Below, in pieces: positions 10,809-25,000 of a DNA stretch of 64,000 bases. This DNA comes from Absidia repens. Taxonomy: Eukaryota > Mucoromycota > Mucoromycetes > Mucorales > Cunninghamellaceae. Under the pieces are notes generated by a model. It was given only the letters and a program-made list of their open reading frames with translations. It was not told where the DNA came from and searched no databases. The stretch is taken from positions 310,001 through 374,000 of the forward strand of contig MCGE01000026.1 of assembly GCA_002105175.1 (NCBI GenBank), read 5' to 3'. How positions within the stretch are numbered: position 1 is the stretch's first letter; each line of letters begins with the position of its first letter. The position numbers and the translations under genes are program-made.

Positions 10809-11604
10809 TCCATTGACATCTATTTATTGATCCCAGAAGCTTACTTATATTCTTAGATGTATCCTCTTTATATTTCTTCGTCATTTATACATTATTTTAC
10901 ACTTGGCTTAGTTTACCCTTTGTCCTTTTTTTTTTTCTTTTCTTTTTTTGTTTATCTTGACCTCTTTGTCTGTATAGTATATTATATCTCATTTCTTCTA
11001 TTGTTTTCAATAAAGCAAAAAATAAAAAATAAAAAAGATAAAGTCGATTTATTTTCAATATATGGTATGCGTGTGGTCTAATGACATAGATTACGTCTTT
11101 TTTCAAAGTGATCAGAGGTAGAAATTCACACGAAGTTCTTAGCCACTGATAAAAAGGCCATTATGCTTGATCCATTGTTTTTATTTAATCCACCCATCTC
11201 TATTTTTTTTTTTTAAAAAAAAAACACAACTACAGCAACAATAGGAAGTCTTTTACCCAAATAGATGGACATGTCACCTTTTACCAGAAAGACATATGAG
11301 GGGCCCTTTTAATGATTTACTAGATTAACTTAGCAATATCAATTTCCTCTTCCGTTTTGCCCCTGGACTAAAAAACAGCCTTTTTGAAAACCCCGACCAG
11401 TGCTTGCAACCCACTAAAATAACGTCTTTTTTTTTTTTGTACGGTCAATCCGAATACATGCATTTCCACATCAAGCTAATGAGTCAAAACAAAAACAACA
11501 AAAAAGGCCAATAATAAATCGACATATCGTTGATCATCAATGTGTATACAAATAAATATACCGTTTTTTTATTGATTCATAACACCTAACGTCATTCACA
11601 TCAA

Positions 11605-11640
<36 letters not shown>

Positions 11641-11693
11641 CATATAATATAATACAAGATTAATAATTCGTAAATCTAAAAACTAAATCTATC
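10809..11693. other. Convergent intergenic region
   Basis: Lies between the 3' ends of the second CYSTM gene (+) and the acyltransferase gene (-). It contains AATAAA at 11009-11014, several A/T homopolymers, and a TA dinucleotide repeat at about 11610-11636. No gene is seen. Confidence 0.5.
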
Positions 11694-13458
11694 CTAATTG
11701 ACGTGGGCACCATTATCCTCATCACTATCACTGCATCCAGAGGTGTCATTGTCCAATTTCTCGCTTGCTTCTGCCAACACAGACTTGAATTCATCAACAA
11801 AAACTTTGCATAGGACGTTGGCCAAATCGGGATAGTCAGGATGATTGTCAGTAAGCATAGAGATGTTGACCTTGTTGCAGTAAGATACCAAGCCTACACT
11901 GATGGACCCCTTTCCAGCCTGAGGCGGCAGCACATGGAATCCTGTCATTTCTTGGCCACCAAAAAGAGTCGGGTTTGTCGGACCAAAGATGTTGGTGAAG
12001 ATCGCATGAGGGATATCCGTGTACCAATGTTGCATCCACATGGGCATCATCAAAAACGGGAAATAGCGTAGAATGGTTTGGATAAAAACATGGTACATGG
12101 CATAGGGTAAAATCGAGCGCTTCACTGTCATCATACGCTGGTGCACCTGTTTCAATAAAGTCGTCGTCGTGGTAGGTGATATGTTGTCCGCCGCGCCTGT
12201 GTTGAGTCCCACCATATTGCCCGTCACCACATTCTTCATCGCATAATCTGTTGGAAATCGAAACGATAATGGAATAATGATCCGAAGGGACACGTTCGAC
12301 GACGGTTTGATGTTGTTGCTGCTCTGCTGATGTTGTTGGATATACCGCCGCACGCTACGCGCAAATACCATCAGCATCACGTCGTTCAACGTACATTTGG
12401 TCCCACCTCCAAGACCTTTTTGCACCTTTTGAATATCCGTCAAATGAATGTCGTCCGTCCAAGCAATGAGTTTGTCGAAAGTCTGATCATCATCATAAAA
12501 CATTTCCCGCGTAGGTTTGCGTTGTGAGAATAACCGCCGGATCGGAAACAAGATCAAGTGTCGAAGTTGCTGAAGTAGCGGTTCCACCAATAAACTCATG
12601 GTCCATAGTTCATGATACACCTGTTGCGTGACCATGACTAGCAGCTGCCAGGTCCAAAGGAACCAGAATATCACCTGGTGCCAGAGTACCCCAACCTTGT
12701 GCATTGCCTTTTCATATCGTTGCTGTTGTTGCTGATGCGTCCTATGACGTGGATGACGATCGTTCTTCTTTCGTTGCTGTCGTTGTCGTTCTAGTACAAA
12801 ATCATGCCAATGATTTGCAATGTTGCCTTCGGATCGTCTTCGCTGTAGCTGCTCCAGTTGTTGCTTTGTTACTTCCACAGGATCAAAAGAAGTTGTTGTT
12901 GCCAAGACCGCCTTCATGATGCCAATTCCATCCGACATGCTGTGATGTGCTTTCCATAAAAAGGCAGTATGACCATCTTGAAGACCAGTGATATAGTGCA
13001 CCTCCCATAATGGTTTTTCAAAATCAAAAGACTTTGCATACTATACATAGGGAACCCAGTATTAGCATTGGTATGGTCAATGGTCATTGGATACCTCCCA
13101 TCGTCTCTGTGTGTATACTTACCTCTTGAGCCATATATTTTTGTAGACAATCAGTAGAAGCGCCTTGCAGTGTGTGGAGGATAAAGTTGTCCTTGAATGT
13201 CCAATCTTGATAAGGCCGAGACCAAATGGGTGTTTCATAGAGTGTGCCATGTTTTGGTACCATGCAAAATCGCGGATAGTGTGCACACAAATTTTCCAAC
13301 GCTTCAAATATAATATTAATATCAAGACGCTTGGTAAACAGCCAGACACTGCAAATCGTCATTAGCCTTCGAGGATGTTCCAGTTGAAAAAACATATTGT
13401 CCATACCAGTGAGATGCTGACCAAGTTCCCGCGGTAAATTCAATTCTATTGTATCCAT
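11694..13458 (-). CDS. Wax ester synthase / diacylglycerol acyltransferase family protein (WS/DGAT)
   Basis: Two exons on the minus strand, 13458-13123 and 13040-11694, give 560 residues. The splice restores MAQEYAKSFDFEKPLWEVHY. WS/DGAT enzymes esterify fatty alcohols or diacylglycerol with acyl-CoA at the ER or lipid droplet. Seen: the N-terminal HLTGMDNMFFQLEHP block, the catalytic HHxxxDG motif as HHSMSDG at residues 144-150, TLNDVMLMVFARSVRRY, PLSFRFPTD, and the C-terminal domain (FTNIFGPTNP, FHVLPPQAGKGSISVGLVSY). An insertion between the catalytic motif and the second half is Arg/Gln-rich and then hydrophobic (WHQVIFWFLWTWQLLVMVTQ), a likely membrane anchor. The product (wax ester or triacylglycerol) cannot be decided. 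The start is the ATG at 13458, upstream of the GMDNMFF block. Confidence 0.88.
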
Positions 13459-14699
13459 CGTTTGATAGCGTTGATGTCAATGTTGATAATAATGCCGGGA
13501 CCTTTTCGTTTGTAAATAATATAAACAAAAAAAAGGCAAAAAAAAAAAAAAAAAAAACGGTACTAATTTGATAACGCACTAAGTATCGTGAGAGTCAGGT
13601 ATGAGAGAAAGAAATGAACGAAAAAGAAAATCCCGGGGTTTAAATTCAACATTTATTTTTTTTCCCTCCATATGCAAAATGGGCATTTGTGACGTACTGT
13701 ATATGTAGTAACCGTTGTATCGGTTGTTTTTTCTTTCTTTCTACCAAAAGAAAATGTATTATATGTATTGGGCCTATAGCACTCAGCTCATTTCAATACT
13801 TACTTCTCAATGTTTTGTTCACCTGAAACATCCTTGTTTATGCATGATTGCACACCTTGTCATTTCCGTCTCCGCCAAAAAAAGCCACTTCCACCTCTAA
13901 TTTATGGAAATCAAACTGGTGCCCGGCAACCGTATACTACATGAGTACCACAAAATCAGTTTCTACTCTTTCACATAGACTGTTGTGGGAAATTTTTTAT
14001 TCTTTCGTCTCTAGCTTTGCAATGAATTTCCATGTTCCAAGGCTGGTTTGCTATGAATGCGTGCTAGGTTGGCTCCTCCTTTTCGCAGTTTGCGGCCCAG
14101 CTGCTCTACCGCTTATACGAAACAATTTAACTCGCCTTCATATTAGAATACAGTAGGAACCCACATGAACAATATCCGGAATAACGGAAAACATTGATTG
14201 TTGACTGTGAAATACGGAATTCGAATAATGATTCTTTGTGGGTGAACTGGAATGAATGAGATTGGAAGCAAATTTGGGTGGATTCCCCCCCTATTATATA
14301 TAGGTGAGAGATAGCGCTTTGAGTTCTTAATATAAGAGTTAGACTAGGCCCAGAAGGAAATTTCTTATTGAGTCCAGAAAAAACTGGGATTGGTATGTGA
14401 AGCGGTAGTGGGTGAAGCGTAAACTAGGAAACTCGAGCAAAACAAACATCTTTGTAAGGACACTTAGCCCGCTTAAAAGCAAGCGTTTTTAGTCTAGTAA
14501 CGAGCAAGTCATACTCGTCATTAAAAAAGATTGACTAACAATTCCCAGTTTCCCCAATATTGACAAAACACAGTAAAAAAAAACAGTCTTAGGAATAACC
14601 TCCATCATCAAGACGTGACTCATGCCAGTGATACCCATCAAAAACAACGCTACAAATGATTCAGCTAGCGATTAGCATGAGGGAGGAGGGCTATTGAGG
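13459..14699. other. Intergenic, no gene seen
   Basis: Contains the acyltransferase promoter (A/T tract at about 13527-13557). Otherwise AT-rich with only short spurious ORFs. Confidence 0.45.
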
Positions 14700-14880
14700 A
14701 TAAGAAAAATGGTCAACACTAATCTAAAGCGACTATTGTAAAAAAGGGATCTAATATACTGTTCAAGGCAGACAAGACATGAGAAAGAGTATAAATGGAT
14801 ATCCTTTATTGAAGCAAAACAACTGTTAGCACTAATCTAAAAGGGGGAATGGTAAGAAGGGAATCTACATCACACGACAT

Positions 14881-14920
<40 letters not shown>

Positions 14921-15830
14921 ATTAGAACATTCGCACACGACCTATATTCATTTTTATGATCGGTTGAGTAGGAATATGGTTATATTTGATAGTTAGATAA
15001 TTTAAGACTGACCAGCAGGCTATAGTCTTGAGGGGAGGGAGGGATGAATTAGTCATAGCTAATAAAAGCAAGTGTTTGGCAGGTCACTCACAAAACTACT
15101 TCAATAGCGACATTATGCCATTTATACGATGGGTCAGAGAATGGCTAATAAAAGGGATACATTTTATTGAAACATATTGGTAGATTCTAAAGCTAAAGAC
15201 GATGAGTTCATTATAGCAGAGTGATTCAGTAGAAGGGATCTATTAGAGGAAGATTGAAAGAGACTGATGTGAGATTTGAAGAATGGGCAACATTAATCTA
15301 AAAGGACAGTTGCGAAATGGGAGTTACTACATTATAGAGTACACAAATACTAAAAGGGACACCTGCTATTGATGCACAACAACAGTCAACACTAATCTAA
15401 CGGGAGATGATGGTAAAAAAGGAGCACTTGCACAAGGCATGGGAAAGACTAATAGGACATTTTTCATTGTATAATGTAAAAGATACATATTTTATTCAAT
15501 TATTTATTTAGACTATGGACAAACTACTTTATTAGCTAAGCTAAAGAAGGCTCTCAAAAGCCAACTAATGGTGCTTTCAGATCCTAGATCCAAAATGAAA
15601 GGGTTTCCCCATGCATCTTGTAATCCCTGAGCTGAAAACCCTTCTAAACTAGTTCTGATACTAATCCAAGTCCACCGTAACCCCGTAGGGGCCACAATTG
15701 TGGAAGAAGAAAAAAAAAAAAAAAAAGAGATTCGAAAAAAAAAAATTGGGCGTAAATATATCTTCACGTGGGCGGGGTATGAAATGTTTTCAGTGAACTG
15801 AGGTTCTGACCATTTCCTTTGATAACCTTT
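14700..15830 (-). repeat. Dispersed non-coding repeat, copy C (with a duplicated subunit block)
   Basis: Reverse-orientation copy. CACGTG lies at 15765-15770 with GGGCGG beside it. The hairpin arms are AAAGGGTTT (15598-15606) and AAACCCTT (15636-15643), and the outward signal (minus strand) is GATACATATTTTATTCAA near 15482. Subunits with the CAACACTAATCTAA motif recur near 14712, 14828, 15290 and 15380. The block 14700-14880 is a second piece of the tandem section lying beyond a GA dinucleotide repeat (about 14881-14918), so the copy looks internally duplicated or nested. Ends are approximate. Confidence 0.75.
14881..14918. repeat. GA dinucleotide microsatellite
   Basis: Near-pure (GA)n tract inside repeat copy C, between the duplicated subunit block and the main part of the copy. 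Confidence 0.9.
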
Positions 15831-18784
15831 TTCATTTTGATGAGAAAAACACAAAAAGATGTTTCCAAAAGAGGCCACTGTCTTGCTAGATATAGAATGG
15901 CCGTACACATTAGAAGACCAGTATTACTCACAATAACAATGCAATTTGACTTTCTCGTTTAACATCGTTAGTGTAAGTCCCTACTGTACCACCGCTCAAC
16001 AAAACCAAAAAGTTCGACGCAACTCGATCTAATAATTTTATCGGGAATAAATGCTAGGGTGCTCAGCCCAAAAAATTAAAAAATGGAGGGGTTTTTTTTT
16101 ATTCAAAACCCTATGTGAATGTTTTGTATGCGTGAAATGACAAATAGTTCCATGTTTATTAGATCAAACCCCACTTTTTTCTTCGCGAAAAAGTGTTTCG
16201 AAATTTCCTGTTTTTTGACCTCGACGTAGCTTCTCAGCTAAGCATATTAAACGTGCCTCAAATATAGACATACCTTTTTATAATATTCATCCAAGCATGA
16301 TCAGATTGAGGGTAACTAATGATGGTTAACGAAATTGCCGTTTCTATCTATATTTATGATGACTCAACTATAGGATTCCCATAATAAAGCTTACCAAACA
16401 GTATAATAGAACAGGTACGGCATGATAGTATGAGGATGAAAATTTTTGTTACACGATGCGTCTTTGACAGGAGGTGGCCGGTTCTGTGCAATGAACACAG
16501 TATATTGTGCCCTCTATAATATACACATCAATTTTTTTTTTTCGGAATCCACCTTTTGGTTAATTGCGTTACAGCACCAACTCTGTTAAGGGAACAACAA
16601 TACAAATAGGTTGCTTATTTCATTTTGCTTGAAACACAAACTCTAATACCTAATCCTTAGTTGCATCAATTGGCATTTTTCTCTTCCCCCCCTTTTTTTT
16701 TAATAATGGGTTAGCCATTGAATGTCAATTTGACAAATGATAAAAAGGGAGTGCCGACTGTATGACAGAAACTATTTATTTCATGAATGGTCTATGAACC
16801 CCCCTTTTTTTATTTTAAGCACGCGAGGTATACCGATAGGGTAAGACTAGGGAGTGAAATTTTATTGAAAGGTTTGTATTTTTGATATGCGATTGCATCA
16901 AGGTGTCATGTACAAAAATGCAGTCAATGCTTTTTTGTAGTATCTGTTTTGTGTAAATCGCTATTGTATTTTACTTGTTGTACCAATGGAGGTTTTTTGT
17001 GTCTAAGGGTTCATGAGGTAACATTAATCTTGGTGGGGGTCAATCCTAACCAAATCAAAAAAAATAAAAATCAGGGGAGAAAAAAATGCCATAAAGTTAA
17101 AGCGCCGACATGAAATTCACCACACACTTTTTCATGGCCCTACTTACCCTTTTAACTCGGTATGTCTTTTCCGATCACCGTTTTTTTATTCCATGATAGG
17201 AAGAAAATAATAATAAAGATGCTAGGTTGATAATAAAGCAACTTTAAAAATATAGAGGAACCAAAGAGGGATAAAAAAGCTCACTCTTTTGTTTGCCTTC
17301 TTCTACCAAATATGACCTAGTTTCAAAATTCCGCCTCTTTTTTTTTTTTTTTTTACTCGGGGAAATTCACATCATCAGCGCGCTTTATAATTATATTTCC
17401 ATATTGCAAAATTCATCACGTTTTTCGTTATTTTTATTGCCACTAAATCAACATAACCGGGATTTTTTTCTTCTGAGCAGTGTGCGCCAGTTCTAACTGA
17501 CAACATGATTGGTTTCCCCTTTTTGGAGGAGAAGAAGCAACTTGGATGTTACCATCATGTTGAACAAAAACGCACAGACATGATATTTATATCATTTTGA
17601 AATCTATGGGCTCTAGTTTGTACTTCCAGTTTGTTTTTTTCTTTAAAAAAAAACAGAAACAGTAATCAAGCCGTTCTTCCATGGCGGATCGATTACGATT
17701 AAAAAAAAAAAATTGAGTGTGGGAGTGGTGGGTGATGGAGGAAAATGAGTGGTTGCTGGGAATCAAGTGAAATAAAGCGAAAAAAAGAAGGATAATTTTA
17801 CTCTGATTTGGATGATATTGCTTAAAATGGAACAGGTCATGAAATGAAAGAATTGAATTGGATTGGTATTTACAATACATGCTTTTTGCTATTTATTATC
17901 TAATTCAATTCACACTGATCAATTTTTTACTCGAGAAGTTTCATATTTTTATTTTTATATTATATAAACTTTTCACTATCATAATCATGATTTCACGCAA
18001 CCCAAAAAAAATAGATCATCAAAAGCGAGGTAACCCACATCGTTTGGAATTAAGCAACCGGGGTTTCTATTTATAGTACCTGAATTATGGTCACAAACTT
18101 TTTCACATTCAATCAATTTTATTCTTTACAGTTGATAATTGGGAAAGTATCATAAAATCAAGTCAGTTTGGTAAATGTTCCAATTTCAGCGTATCTTTAT
18201 AATGTAGGTATATGTGTGTGTTCAAGTCTGGTGTTTCACTGAATGTCGATCATTTTGTCAATCTGATCCATATATCATCATAGCAACTGTATAATTCTTT
18301 TGACTATATTATTCATTGAGTTAATTCCTCAGAGTAGTGAAAAGATCAAGTGAGAGTTATTAGTTTATTCTGGATGAAAAAAAGCCCCTCACCTTCCCCC
18401 TTAATTTTACAACACATTTTGTGTATATTTTACCTTTGAATATATTATTTAAACCCCGGTAAGGCTCATTTCTTTTTAAAGTTTTCTCACTTTTCCTTCT
18501 CATTTTGTTTTTTGTTTTTTTGCTTTTCTTCCCTTTTTCTTTTACTTTTTCCCATTTATTGTTTGTTATACTTATACTTTTTTTTTTTAATTCTATTATC
18601 TCTGCTTTCGATTCTACAACTAGTCGAAACTTTACCTATTCTTTCTTCTTTTTTACACTTTTATTCAACTCCATTATTGATTCCTCTCCCCCATTCTCAT
18701 TCAACTCGACTCATTTCCTACACGTTCTCACATAAAACAACAAAATACAATTCCCCTGGATTTTTAACTTGAAACATATCTGCA
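15831..18784. other. Long intergenic region upstream of the NDT80-like gene
   Basis: About 3 kb without a supported gene. ORFs here are short, low-complexity and not supported by codon pattern or splice structure. The last 300 bp before the NDT80-like start are strongly CT/T-rich, likely leader and core promoter. Such a long upstream region would suit a regulated transcription factor gene, but no specific site is claimed. Confidence 0.4.
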
Positions 18785-21079
18785 ATGAACTCAGTACAAG
18801 CATCTAAAGAATGGCAAATCAGTCAACCACCTATGCAAAGTCCATTAATTGGCGAAAGTCCTATTGTCAACTCCTCTCATCCCAGCAATTATTCCCCAAC
18901 TTCATCTATGAGCAACCCTCAAGCTTACCCTTATACTCACAATTCAATGATGCATCCACCTTTGTAAGTATAAAAGAAAAGACAATGTGAATAGTGGAAA
19001 GAACAAAAAAAAAAGGTACTTCTGTCAATTATGCGTTTTGATGCCGCTTTTTGGTGCAACTTTTTGGTTTCACCAACAAGGATACTTGCGGTTAAAAAAG
19101 AAAGGGTGGAGGGAAGAAGAAAAGAAACGGATGTTTTGGGTGTCATGTGAATATCATTGTGGTACAAAACATATTTATATTTATTTGTTATTTTTTTTTT
19201 TTTTCTATACAGACAGCCGTACCCACAACAGCAGCCTCCTCCACCAGGATCCATTACTGCTAATGCTCCTTCAAGTTACATTGATGCTAACACCAGAAAT
19301 GAATCCGATCCAAGGTTACCAGGGTAAGTAAAGGGATTTTGTTGTCATGATCATTGTGTATACTGACTCACCTTTCATTTAAAATGAATTCAGAATGATG
19401 GTATTATCACAACCAGGAACACCCCGGCCAAACTCTGTGATTTCTGATGATGACTCGCCCAATAGCAAAAAGGCTCGTCACTCTTATGTCTCCTCTTTTT
19501 CTTCTATGCCTTATCCGGTGATGCCTCGGAAACGATCAAGAAACGACAACTCTCTCTTCCCTGCAGAAACTGGTCCTTCCTTCAGCGCCGCCAAACCTTT
19601 AGATAACTTGTATGCTCCTGACAGAACCAACTTGTAAGTAGACAAAAAGTATGGGTTAGATGTGAATAGGATTCTCCTTATTTTAGGCTATCATCTCATC
19701 TGTTTTTTCCTTTTTTTAGGCTGACAGTGCGTGTGCAATCAAAAATGGATCGTGGATTCTTCTTGGCTGACAATGATTGGACCTGCTATCGACGCAACTA
19801 TTTCCAAGTTAGTAGCACTTTTGGGATTCACGGCATCAATCATTATTATGGGGAACATGAACTTCAATGCTTTGTACAAACCGCTCGTCATGGTCTCCAA
19901 CCTGTCTCTAGATTTGTCCTCGGTATTTCTGCCCGCGTCTCCAACAGTGACAAACACATTGATCTGGTTCAACATACACCAAAGCGCGACAAGGGGCCTC
20001 AAATGACACCTGTAGCTAAAACAATTGCACCTGGTGGTAATCTCAGTCTCAGCTCGGTGGGTAATACTCAAAACATCGCCACCTTTGAACGCATTCAATT
20101 CAAAACTGCGACCGCCAACAATGGAAAACGTCGTGCGGCTCAACAATACTACGTGGTGGTTGTGGAATTGTTTGCTGAAACTCATGAAGGGGAACGGGTG
20201 TCTGTGGCATCCTCTCTCTCGTCACCTCTGGTGGTCCGTGGGCGGAGTCCCGGCCATTATGCGGATAGCAACCAAGAACGTACACCATCCAACGCCAGTG
20301 CCACGACAATGATGGCAGCATCGGGGGCAAATGAAGACGAGCGATACACCCATTACCTCAAACCTCCTGTGACCCCTCCTTCTGCAGCAATGATGCCCAA
20401 TGGCATGGGTCCTGGGCCAGATTATGGTGCTCCCCCGTATGGCTATTACAATGCTTACCCCACTGGTCCTTTTCCCCATGGCATGATGGTCCCTTCTCCT
20501 CACCTTCCATTACCAACACCCACTAGTTCATCATCTACTCACCCTGCAAACACTGGAGCCAATAATGGATCATCATCATCAACAACAACAAACTCGTCAT
20601 CATCATCATCATCTGCACCAGCGGAACCAGTGACAGCAGGACCACCACTTCCTCCTCCATCTACCAATGGTCATCAGCCGTATATGGTTCACAGCATGTC
20701 TGAGCCTTCCTCATCCGAATCCTCCTCTCCTGATCTTTATCAAGCTGCACCCGGTGGTCCTGATTATTCTATACATCATGCTGGCAAGCCCCATCCTTCT
20801 CATCTCAATATCCACTCCTTACCTATGCATTCTGCTGATGGTCCACATGGTGAATGGTCAAGATCGCGGTACCATTCTGCTGGTTCCGTCCCTTCGCCAT
20901 CTATTGATCATCATCAAGCGTCCTACTTTTCCCAACAGCAACAGCAGCAACACCACGCACCACATCAATCTCAGCATCATCATGCTACCAATGGTGCGCC
21001 TCCTACTCCAACCACACCTTTCAGCGCCAGAAAATACGATACCATGCCTTCAACTGAACATCAACAGCAAACCTCGTGA
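18785..21079 (+). CDS. NDT80/PhoG-type transcription factor
   Basis: Four exons (18785-18963, 19213-19323, 19394-19633, 19720-21079) encode 629 residues. NDT80-family proteins bind DNA through an Ig-fold domain. Members control meiosis in yeast, and sexual development, heterokaryon incompatibility or nutrient response (vib-1, xprG) in filamentous fungi. The N-terminus (residues 1-176) is Pro/Ser/Gln-rich with a basic KKARHSYVSS-PRKRSRN stretch, a possible nuclear localisation signal. The DNA-binding domain runs from about 178 to 345, with VQSKMDRGFFLADNDWTCYR, RRNYFQVSSTF, SARVSNSDKHIDLVQHTPKR and the family signature PLVVRGRSPGHY. The C-terminal half is low-complexity (Ser, His, Gln, Pro), as in activation regions. 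Start: first in-frame ATG after the CT-rich leader. AATAAA at 21260-21265. Confidence 0.9.
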
Positions 21080-22008
21080 ATAGGAACTATTGACTGTCAT
21101 TTTTATATCTCTTAGTTATTATTTAGTATATCATATCATTCACCACCCCCTCTCATATATATTTTTAGGTTACTGTATCTCTTTATTTCTCTCTCTCCCT
21201 TATTATTATTCTTACTATTCTTATTACAATATTTTGTGCTTTTATATATCATTTTACTCAATAAATATTCATACTATGTTACTGTATCTGACCAAAATGA
21301 TGATGTTGCCTTTGTGTGTTTTAATTGACATGCCTAAAGATTTTACTTCTGCGAATGAATTTGATTGGCTGATCTTGGTTCAATTCGTCGTGACTAGTGG
21401 TCAACTTAGTTCAAGATCCATCTTCTACTTTGAAGGGTGGATCACGTCTTTCATCTACTTGAAACACGATCAAATCAACTCCCTTCTTTGATTATTGAGT
21501 TAATTTAAAGTAGTATCTCCTAAGGTTGAAGTATATTCCTTATCCCATGACTTGGACTTTTATTCCCTTCATCATCGTCAATTCTGCCAACAATTTTTTT
21601 TTGAATTTCAGACTCGCACTAGAAATTTTTATTTGTTTGTTTTTCCACTAGATTTTTTTTTTCTTTTCCCTCTTCCTTTTCTCTCTCTCTCTCTTTTTCT
21701 CTTCCTTTTCTTATTTTATTTTTCCCCATTGTAAAACTTCCCTCTTTACCCTTTTTATATCTTCTTCTTTTGTATATATATACATATATCTCAACCTTCT
21801 CTCCTTTTATTGAAGAGATTGTTACGTTGTATTTAAACTGTAAAGAGCCCCCTTCTTCCCCCCTTCCCATTCATCAAAAGTGAACCATCTTTTCAAATTA
21901 CCAGTTTGAATAGGTTCATTTTTTTTATACTATACATTTTTATCCCTTTATTATTATCCTTCTTCACCCCCTGTTTGTTTTATATATTATTTATTCGTAT
22001 CAAAGAAG
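21080..22008. other. Intergenic between NDT80-like and Pumilio genes
   Basis: Holds the NDT80-like 3' UTR with AATAAA at 21260-21265. A strongly pyrimidine-rich stretch (about 21640-21990) precedes the Pumilio start codon. No gene seen. Confidence 0.5.
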
Positions 22009-25000
22009 ATGATGCCAAGGCTCTTTGACGAAACCAACTCCCCTAACAGTCAACGATACGACTTGCATCAACCCAAAGCTACAAACCAACCTCAAGGACA
22101 GGTAAAATTGGCTAGGCACTGTCAAGTGTAAACATATTCTCCTAATACTCATTTATCCTTCTTTATTACTACTATTAATAAATAGCTGGCTGCTTTACTT
22201 CAAGGAAAATATGAAAGCGACTATGACATGTTTATGGCCTCTGGTGCATCCAACTTGTTTCCTAATGATGATTCTTATGACCGGTCCAACAGCGCGCCTC
22301 CTACCCAAGCCTTGTACAAACAAATGAACGCCATGCACTCAAGACACGGTAGCCAAACTGAACTTCCTCACGACGACTCAGCTGCCACGAGTACTGGTGC
22401 CGGCAATGGTGGTACGCCTGGATCCACGGGCAATTATCAAGATATGTCGCTTGGATCATCTAAAATGGATTCTTTTTCGGGTTACAACCAATCAAATGAT
22501 GCGTGGAAACAACTTTGGGATCATGGTGGTGGCGGTGGAAATGGTAAGATAGCTTCACAATACTTTAAGTGTTTATCGGGAGGTTTTATACATACATATA
22601 TATATATATATATATACGTATATATGCCGGTCATGATTTTAATGAACGCTATTTTATTTTATTCTTCGTTCAGATTATGATCATCCTGCCGCTCAGTATG
22701 CTCAGCAACAACAACAACATCATCACCAACAGCAACAGCAACAACAGCAAGGCAAACGTGGTAACAAGATGAAACAGAATGAAGATGCTGCCAATCGACG
22801 TGGACGCAACCTGGTAGATATTATTCAAGAGGTAAAATATAAATAAGAACGAATGACAATGGGGATAATACTAATCAAAACCTTTACATAGGACTTTCCT
22901 CGGACGCCGTCTCCACTTTTTGCACTGCAACAGCAAGCACGACAACGTCATGCTCAATTGAACGGATTTGATGCTAATGATCTGGACGCCGCTGAATATG
23001 ATGCCCTATTGGCAGCTTCCTCTTCCACATACCATCAGAATCCTAATCATCCTCACCAATCTCAACAGCAACAGCTTCACGATGATGGAAGTGGTGATTT
23101 GAATGGTCGGTCCATGGCGATGCTGTCTATGATGGATGAATCCGAACGAAACCATGCTAGTCGAGTGAACGCCTTGCGTGCTTTGTCTCCCCCCTTGCGC
23201 AACAAATTTGCTAGTCCTCCTCCTGCACGATCCAACTCGACGCCTCCTGGAAGAAACGGTGGCGGCCCCAATTCAGCTTCTGGTGCTACCAATGATGGAG
23301 ATTACAACTTGAATATGGACCCTCAGGCAGAAATGATGATGAAGCAATTCGGATCGTTTGGCTTGAATGACGATGTAAGTGTATAGAGGAATGCTGGGAA
23401 CATGGAATGGGTTCTGACTGCGCATTCTTGTTTCTTTTTCTTTTTTTCTTTCAGGACGATTATGGTACGATGCAACAAGCTCGGTACATTCAATTGCAAC
23501 AGCAACAACATCAACAAGCTCTTCGTATGCAACAGCAACAACAGCAACACTCTGGTTATGGTAGCCCCTACCATGGTGGAAACAGCAACAGCGGAAGTAA
23601 TCTCGGTAGTCCTCAATTGTATGGTCCTATGCAACCTTTTGCCACCCCTCCATTGTCGTCAATGCTCGATATGAATGACGTCCGCAATGATGAAATGAAC
23701 AATGCTGATAGTCGTTGGTCTAACAGGGATGTCTATCGACGCCAACAAGGTAAGTTGAACAACAGAAATTGAAAACAAAAATCTTACAGCCATCTTTTTT
23801 CTTTTTAGCCTCCATGGCCTTCGGACCCTCGGGCCCTCTTTCAGCTCCAGCCGGTATTGATCCAGCCGGTTTTCCTGATGCTCAGTTTGGTCTTGGTGGT
23901 GGAAATGGCGTGTCTGGAGCGGATAACAGAAAACTTCGACCTATGCAACAAATGCAGCAACAGCAATTATTGATTCAGCAACAGCAACAGCAACTTTTGG
24001 CGGCTCGTCAACAGTTACTTATGCAACAGCAGTTACAGCAACAACAGCAGCAACAACAACAACATCAGCAACATGGACCTGGTGGTTTTGGCGTTAGTGC
24101 TGGTGCCATGAATACGAATCACAGGATGCGTAATGTGCCCACCCATCGTGCCGCTCAAGACGTGGTGAACTCACATGGGTCGGGATCCTCTACCCCTCAT
24201 CATCACCACCCCCACCACCACCAACAGCAACAACAGTCGCAGTCGCAATCGCAGTCTCAATCGCAGCAGCAACAACAGCAACCTTCAAGCAGCTCTCAAG
24301 ATATGACTCTTAGCATTCGCAGTGCCTTGTTGGAAGAATTCAGAAACTCGAAAAACAAAAAATACGAACTGAAAGATATTGCGGAGCATATTGTGGAATT
24401 TAGTGGTGATCAGCATGGTTCGCGATTTATTCAGCAAAAATTGGAAACGGCCAACAGCGAAGAAAAGCAATTGGTGTTTGAAGAAGTGCTCCCCAATGCC
24501 TTGCAATTAATGACTGACGTGTTTGGCAATTATGTTTTGCAAAAATTCTTTGAACATGGTAAATGTCCTACCAAAAAAAAAAAAAAAGGAGTAACCAAAT
24601 GAAGGGGGGATTACTAACTATTTTTTATTATTATTATGTCATTAGGAAACCAAATGCAAAAAACAATCCTCGCTAAACAAATGGAAGGCCATGTTATATC
24701 GCTCTCTCTTCAAATGTATGGATGCCGTGTGGTACAAAAGGTAAGGGAATAGTTGTCAATATGGATCATGTCCGATATATTAATAACTGCTTTTGTAGGC
24801 ATTGGAACATGTCTTAACCGAACAACAAGCGAAACTTGTCGGTGAGTTGGATGGTTGTGTACTCAAGTGTATCAAGGATCAAAACGGGAACCATGTCATT
24901 CAAAAGGTAAAGTAAAACGGAAATGATATCATCTCCTTTCATAGCATAGATGGGTTTATTAAAACTGTGATATTTGACATTTTCTTTCTAGGCAATCGAA

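Noticed and set aside
14700..15830. Tandem subunits considered as a CRISPR array
   Set aside because: Units are degenerate, there is no constant repeat with unique spacers, and the context is a spliced eukaryotic genome.
15513..15908. 131-codon minus-strand ORF in repeat copy C
   Set aside because: It lies in the conserved repeat block, but the frame is not kept in the other copies, so it is not evidence of a transposon protein.
19739..20185. 148-codon ORF antisense to the NDT80-like DNA-binding domain
   Set aside because: The plus strand carries the complete NDT80 signature. The antisense translation has no recognisable features.
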